Assembly: GCA_945861995.1 (NCBI GenBank)
Contig: CAMAWZ010000068.1
Span: forward strand, 1-9,690
DNA: 9,690 nt
Direction of reading: 5' to 3'
DNA from: Pseudorhodobacter antarcticus
GTDB taxonomy: Bacteria > Pseudomonadota > Alphaproteobacteria > Rhodobacterales > Rhodobacteraceae
In this document: positions 5,942 to 9,690 of the stretch, piece by piece
How the letters are laid out: each line of letters opens with the position of its first letter
Position numbering within the stretch: the first letter of the stretch is position 1
Translations under genes and position numbers: made by a program
Notes under the pieces: model-generated
Database searches by the model: none
What the model was told of the DNA's origin: nothing
What the model saw: only the letters and a program-made list of their open reading frames with translations

Positions 5942-7207
5942 ATGTTAAATCCCGCAATCAACCCACAGCGCAGTGCCTTTTTGCTGCATTTCCCAGATTT
6001 TGGGCGGTTTTGGGCTGGCACGTTCCTCATCAACATCGGGGTGCAAATCCAAAACGTGGCCATCGGCTGGCAAGTTTACAACCTTGCGCGCCAAACCATG
6101 ACAATGGGCGAGGCTGCGCTGATGATCGGGCTGGTGGGGCTGGCGCATTTTCTGCCCCTGTTCGCGCTGACCCTTTATGCAGGATCGCTGGCAGACCGCC
6201 ATTCGCGCCTGCGCATTTCGGTTTTATCGATTGGCGCGCAGGTTTTGTCGGTGGCATGGCTGGCCTATATTGCCGCAAGCGAGGTGCAGCATTTTTCGGC
6301 CTATTTCGTGGCCGCTGCGGTGTTTGGGGCCGCGCGCGCGTTTCTGGCCCCCGCCGCCAGCGCGGTGGTGCCCATGCTGGTCACGCTCGATGCGATGCCG
6401 CGCGCCATTGCGATGAAGTCGGTCTCTTGGCAACTGGCCACAGTCGCAGGACCTTGGGCGGGGGGGCTGGCAATTGCCGCCGTGGCCGCACAGGGGGCGT
6501 TTGCAGTTGCTGCGGGTCTGATGATGGCGGGTCTGATGCTGCTGGTGCTGATCAAATCGCCCACCACGCCAGAGCGGCAGGCAGGCGGCAAATGGGCGCA
6601 AATCAAAGAAGGTCTGGCCTATGTTTGGGGCAACAAGCTGATTTTGGGCGCTATTTCACTGGATTTATTTGCCGTGCTTTTGGGCGGGGCCACGGCGCTG
6701 CTGCCCGCCTTTGCCGCCGATATATTGCAAGTCGGCCCCGAAGGGTTTGGCCTGTTGCGCGCAGGGCCAGCGATTGGCGCAGTGGCAGTGGCGCTGGTTC
6801 TGGCGCGCTGGCCGCTGAAACGCTATGCGGGGCGGCGGATGCTGTGGGCTGTTGCGGTCTTTGGCGCGGCCACAATCGTCTTTGGTCTGTCACGCAACTT
6901 GTACCTATCGCTGGCCGCACTGACGGTGCTGGGGGCTGCCGATATGATTTCGGTTTTTGTGCGCCAAACCTTGGTGCAAGTGGTCACACCCGATCATATG
7001 CGCGGGCGCGTCAGCTCGGTCTCGGGCCTGTTTATTGCGGGCAGTAACGAGATGGGCGAATTTGAATCGGGCTTTGTGGCGCGGTTCATTGGGCCAGTGG
7101 CGGCTGTGGTTGTGGGCGGTATCGGCACTTTGGCGATCACGGGGCTTTGGGCCTATTGGTTCCCTGCCCTGCGCCGCGCTGATCGGTTGGATGGGAAAGA
7201 CAGCTAA
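5942..7207 (+). CDS. MFS transporter, EntS-like (MFS_3 type)
   Basis: A 421-residue inner-membrane major facilitator, probably a proton-driven exporter. About twelve hydrophobic segments are spread across the length, starting near residue 24. The MFS motif A is seen as AGSLADRHSRLR (80-91) in the loop between helices 2 and 3. The stretch RGRVSSVSGLFIAGSNEMGEFESG (354-377) is a hallmark of the EntS/MFS_3 branch, which includes the enterobactin exporter EntS. No siderophore genes are visible nearby, so the substrate is unknown. The ATG at 5942 has no good ribosome binding site; the preceding bases read CGCTGAGCC. A later start would cut into the first helix. It is divergent from the nitroreductase gene and 60 bp upstream of the ATPase gene, possibly the first gene of a four-gene unit. 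Confidence 0.88.
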   Translation: MLNPAINPQRSAFLLHFPDFGRFWAGTFLINIGVQIQNVAIGWQVYNLARQTMTMGEAALMIGLVGLAHFLPLFALTLYAGSLADRHSRLRISVLSIGAQVLSVAWLAYIAASEVQHFSAYFVAAAVFGAARAFLAPAASAVVPMLVTLDAMPRAIAMKSVSWQLATVAGPWAGGLAIAAVAAQGAFAVAAGLMMAGLMLLVLIKSPTTPERQAGGKWAQIKEGLAYVWGNKLILGAISLDLFAVLLGGATALLPAFAADILQVGPEGFGLLRAGPAIGAVAVALVLARWPLKRYAGRRMLWAVAVFGAATIVFGLSRNLYLSLAALTVLGAADMISVFVRQTLVQVVTPDHMRGRVSSVSGLFIAGSNEMGEFESGFVARFIGPVAAVVVGGIGTLAITGLWAYWFPALRRADRLDGKDS

Positions 7208-7267
7208 GCGCCTCCCCCCCTTTCCCCTTGCCACCCGATTCGCTATCAAGACCAAAACGAGGGCGAT
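7208..7267 (+). other. Short gap with a pyrimidine tract between the MFS and ATPase genes
   Basis: Sixty bases without a gene. A C-rich, pyrimidine-only run covers 7210-7229. No hairpin, T-run terminator, clear promoter or SAM-riboswitch-like fold is seen, so read-through from the MFS gene into the ATPase gene is plausible. Confidence 0.4.
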
Positions 7268-8140
7268 ATGATTTATTCCAGCGGCGCAGATTATTTGGCA
7301 TCGGGCACAAAACGTGTGCTGCTGTTTGGCATGTCGGGGCTGGGCAAAACCACCCTTGCGGGCATGCTGCGCACGCAAGCCAACTGGTTTCACTACTCGG
7401 TCGATTACCGCATCGGCACGCGGTATATGGACGAATATATCAGCGATAATTTCAAGCGCGAGGCGATGAAAGTGCCGCTTTTGCGCGAACTGATGCTGTC
7501 AGATTCGGTCTATATCGCCTCTAACATCACCTTTGATAACCTTGCGCCCTTGTCGACCTATTTGGGCAAACCAGGCGACGCCGCGCGCGGCGGCCTGCCC
7601 TTTGGCGAATATCAGCGCCGCCAAGACCAGCATCGCGGGGCCGAGGTATCGGCGCTGTTGGACACCGCCCGCTTTATTGACCGCGCGCAAGATATTTACG
7701 GGTATCAACACTTTGTCTGCGATACATCGGGATCCATCTGCGAGGTGGTCGACGGCGCTGATCCTCATGATCCCACCATGGCGGCCATGGCGGAGAATAT
7801 GCTGCTGGTTTGGATCAAAGGGTCGGACGAACACCGCGCCGAACTCGCCCGCCGCTTTGATCGCGCGCCAAAGCCCATGTATTACCGCCCCGAATTTTTG
7901 CTGCAAGTTTGGGAGGAATTTTTGGCCCAAACGGGGGCCAGCGCTGAGACCGCTGATCCGGATGCATTTTTGCGCTTTGGCTACGCGCGGCTTTTGGACG
8001 CGCGCGCGCCGCGCTATCACGCAATGGCGCGCTGGGGCGTTACCGTGACAGCAGGTCAAGTTGAGGCCGCCCGCAACCCCGCCGCCTTTGACGCAATGAT
8101 CGCAAGCGCCATTGACCGCGCTGCCCACGCGCTTATGTAA
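7268..8140 (+). CDS. P-loop ATPase of unknown role, upstream of metA
   Basis: A 290-residue cytosolic protein with a perfect Walker A, GMSGLGKTT (21-29), directly after the strand KRVLLF. A Walker B-like strand HFVCDTSGSICEV (148-160) supplies an acidic residue, and NMLLVWIKGSDEHRAELARRF (177-197) looks like the strand-helix that closes a kinase-type or GTPase-type nucleotide fold. The overall plan resembles small-molecule or nucleoside-kinase P-loop proteins more than AAA ATPases, but no substrate motif is recognisable. A similar ATPase next to metA is, as I recall, common in Rhodobacteraceae. The start at 7268 has GAGGG (7259-7263) 4 nt before it, rather close. Its stop is 9 nt before metA, so the two are almost certainly co-transcribed. 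A link with methionine or one-carbon metabolism is inferred from position only. Confidence 0.82.
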   Translation: MIYSSGADYLASGTKRVLLFGMSGLGKTTLAGMLRTQANWFHYSVDYRIGTRYMDEYISDNFKREAMKVPLLRELMLSDSVYIASNITFDNLAPLSTYLGKPGDAARGGLPFGEYQRRQDQHRGAEVSALLDTARFIDRAQDIYGYQHFVCDTSGSICEVVDGADPHDPTMAAMAENMLLVWIKGSDEHRAELARRFDRAPKPMYYRPEFLLQVWEEFLAQTGASAETADPDAFLRFGYARLLDARAPRYHAMARWGVTVTAGQVEAARNPAAFDAMIASAIDRAAHALM

Positions 8141-8149
8141 GGCCCGCCC

Positions 8150-9073
8150 ATGCCCATTACCCTGCCCCAAAACCTACCAGCCTTTGACGTTCTATCGCGC
8201 GAAGGCGTGATGGTGATGTCACCCGAACGCGCCAGCGCGCAGGAAATCCGCCCGCTGCGCATTGCGCTGCTGAACCTGATGCCCAAAAAAATTCAGACCG
8301 AGAATCAGTTTGCCCGCCTGATCGGCGCGACGCCATTGCAAATAGATTTTCAACTGATCCGGATGAGCGAGCACCAAGCCAAAAACACCGCCGCCGACCA
8401 CATGGAAACCTTTTACCGCCCGTTTAGCGATGTAACGGCAACGGGCGAAAAGTTTGATGGGCTGATTATCACAGGCGCGCCGATTGAACATTTGCCCTTT
8501 GAAGACGTGACCTATTGGGACGAACTTCAACGCGTGATGGATTGGACGCAGACCCATGTGCATTCGACCTTTGGCGTGTGCTGGGGCGGCATGGCGATGA
8601 TTTACCATTTTCACGGGGTTGATAAACATATCCTGCCGCACAAAGCCTTCGGCGCGTTTCGCCACCGCAATGTGGCGCCGACCTCGCCCTATTTGCGCGG
8701 GTTTTCTGATGATTTCGTCATCCCCGTTTCGCGCTGGACAGAAATGCGGCAGGGCGAGATTGACGCCGCAGCAGGCCTGCGCACCTTGCTCGCAAGCGAG
8801 GAGGTTGGCCCCTGTTTGGTGGAAGATGAAGGCCACCGCGCGCTGTATATATTCAACCATTTTGAATATGACAGCGACACGCTGAAACAGGAATATGACC
8901 GCGATATCGCCAATGGCACGCCTATCAACGTGCCGCTGAATTATTACGAAGGCGATGATCCCGCGCGCGCGCCGCTGAACCGCTGGCGCTCTCATGCGCA
9001 TTTGCTCTATGGCAATTGGATCAACGAGATTTATCAGACCACCCCTTATGATCTTGATAAAATTGGGATTTAG
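8150..9073 (+). CDS. metA: Homoserine O-acyltransferase MetA, probably acetyl-CoA-specific
   Basis: MetA acylates the hydroxyl of L-homoserine, the first committed step of methionine synthesis. The protein is 307 residues, the usual length. It has the class I amidotransferase-like fold: LRIALLNLMPKKIQTE (36-51), the nucleophile elbow TFGVCWGG (Cys144) and FNHFEY with His237 and Glu239, the catalytic triad. Compared with Escherichia coli MetA (Cys142, Gly111), numbering is shifted by two, and the acyl-donor position here is Glu113 in TGAPIE. Glutamate at this position is known to favour acetyl-CoA, glycine succinyl-CoA, so O-acetylhomoserine is the predicted product, to be used by a MetY/MetZ-type sulfhydrylase. 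The start ATG at 8150 follows AAGG at 7-8 nt spacing. It lies 9 nt after the ATPase gene and overlaps the following hydrolase gene by 26 bp. Confidence 0.96.
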   Translation: MPITLPQNLPAFDVLSREGVMVMSPERASAQEIRPLRIALLNLMPKKIQTENQFARLIGATPLQIDFQLIRMSEHQAKNTAADHMETFYRPFSDVTATGEKFDGLIITGAPIEHLPFEDVTYWDELQRVMDWTQTHVHSTFGVCWGGMAMIYHFHGVDKHILPHKAFGAFRHRNVAPTSPYLRGFSDDFVIPVSRWTEMRQGEIDAAAGLRTLLASEEVGPCLVEDEGHRALYIFNHFEYDSDTLKQEYDRDIANGTPINVPLNYYEGDDPARAPLNRWRSHAHLLYGNWINEIYQTTPYDLDKIGI

Positions 9074-9690
9074 TGCGGCGATCCTTAGTGCCATTGTCGC
9101 AGGAATTTGGCTGCGCCTGTGGGTCAGACGGAGAGGTATCGAGACGCGCTTTGCCCCCATCGGCCGATTTGTCACAGTGAACGGTGCGCGGGTGCATTAC
9201 AAAACCAGCGGCAGTGGGCCAGACATCGTGCTGATCCACGGCGCATCGGGCAATCTGCGCGAATGGGAATTTGGCCTGCGTTCCGCGCTAGAGGCGCGCT
9301 TTACCGTCACCGCCTTTGATCGCCCCGGCCATGGATATTCCGATGCTCTTGCTGGCGGCGACCATCTGGCGGCGCAGGCCGAACATCTGCGCGCGGCTTG
9401 CGCGGCTTTGGGCATCAGAACTCCTGTCCTAGTGGGCCACAGCTATGGCGGATCTGTCGCGCTGGCATGGTCGTTGCAAGAAAAACCACCCGCTTTGCTG
9501 CTGATATCCGCGCCCAGCCTGCCTTGGCCAGGCGCGTTAGACCCTTGGTATCGGTTCACAAATTCGCGTCTTGGCCGCGCGTTTGTTGCGCCATTGGCGG
9601 CGGCCCTTGTGCCAGCTGCTTATGTGCGCAACGCCACAAATGCCGTCTTTTCCCCGCAGTCTGCGCCCTACGCCTATCTGCAAAATTTCG
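9048..9690 (+). CDS. Membrane-anchored alpha/beta hydrolase (3' end beyond the window)
   Basis: At least 214 residues of an alpha/beta-hydrolase-fold protein, open to the window edge. Residues 5-22 (KLGFSAAILSAIVAGIWL) form one hydrophobic helix followed by RLWVRRRG, so it is probably an N-in signal anchor with uncertain topology. The core then begins: VNGARVHYKTSGSGPDIVLIHGASGN, with the oxyanion HG at 64-65, then FDRPGHGYSD (90-99) and the nucleophile elbow VGHSYGGS with Ser132. The acid and histidine of the triad are beyond the edge. The ATG at 9048 lies inside metA (26-bp overlap, different frame), with no ribosome binding site, consistent with translational coupling. A GTG at 9177 would give a soluble form lacking the anchor. 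It is probably an esterase or lipase-like enzyme; substrate unknown. The homoserine acetyltransferase MetX is also an alpha/beta hydrolase, but this protein lacks MetX-like features. Confidence 0.85.
   Translation, partial: MILIKLGFSAAILSAIVAGIWLRLWVRRRGIETRFAPIGRFVTVNGARVHYKTSGSGPDIVLIHGASGNLREWEFGLRSALEARFTVTAFDRPGHGYSDALAGGDHLAAQAEHLRAACAALGIRTPVLVGHSYGGSVALAWSLQEKPPALLLISAPSLPWPGALDPWYRFTNSRLGRAFVAPLAAALVPAAYVRNATNAVFSPQSAPYAYLQNF

Noticed and set aside
7208..8149. A SAM-II or other methionine riboswitch ahead of metA, as known in alphaproteobacteria.
   Set aside because: metA follows the ATPase gene by only 9 nt, and the 60-bp gap before the ATPase gene shows no pseudoknot-like or hairpin structure by eye. 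A covariance-model search would settle it.
8219..9175. A 318-residue minus-strand open frame opposite metA.
   Set aside because: It is a shadow of metA; its composition is atypical and metA has the full catalytic triad.
1..9690. A defence system, prophage, CRISPR array, insertion sequence or tRNA-linked island.
   Set aside because: No repeats arrays, transposase, integrase, tRNA or toxin-antitoxin pair was seen. Gene content and base composition are uniform and housekeeping-like. The P-loop ATPase is metA-linked and shows no effector or nuclease partner.

Overview
The window looks like a chromosomal housekeeping segment from an alphaproteobacterium, most likely of the Rhodobacteraceae (Rhodobacterales). 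The evidence is the GC-rich coding sequence with many CGCGCG runs, the lipoyl synthase N-terminus, the divergent DUF6456/DUF6477 gene pair, and a P-loop ATPase gene directly upstream of metA. Family names are from memory of these protein families; no search was run. No mobile element, CRISPR array, tRNA, rRNA or phage gene was seen.

Left part (1-1945). The 5' end of lipA runs off the left edge on the minus strand. Upstream of it on the same strand is a 379-residue DNA-binding-type protein with a DUF6456-like C-terminus. Divergent from that gene is a 94-residue DUF6477-type protein with a near-consensus Shine-Dalgarno. The 148-bp region between these two genes holds a 7-7-7 inverted repeat, a possible operator. 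A 9-bp GC-rich hairpin at 1906-1935 separates the DUF6477 gene from the convergent mttB-like gene.

Middle part (1945-5830). A non-pyrrolysine member of the MttB (trimethylamine methyltransferase) superfamily lies on the minus strand. About 210 bp away and divergent is a complete guaA (GMP synthase, glutamine-hydrolysing). A small nitroreductase-family gene converges on guaA, and the two stop codons abut with no base between them.

Right part (5942-9690). Four plus-strand genes may form one transcription unit: an EntS-like MFS exporter, a P-loop ATPase of unknown role, metA, and an N-terminally membrane-anchored alpha/beta hydrolase that overlaps metA by 26 bp and runs off the right edge. MetA carries Glu113 at the acyl-donor specificity position, which points to acetyl-CoA rather than succinyl-CoA as the donor.

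I see no clear new defence or mobile system. The least explained parts are the DUF6456/DUF6477 divergent pair with its inverted repeat, the ATPase coupled to metA, and the MttB homologue with no visible corrinoid partner.
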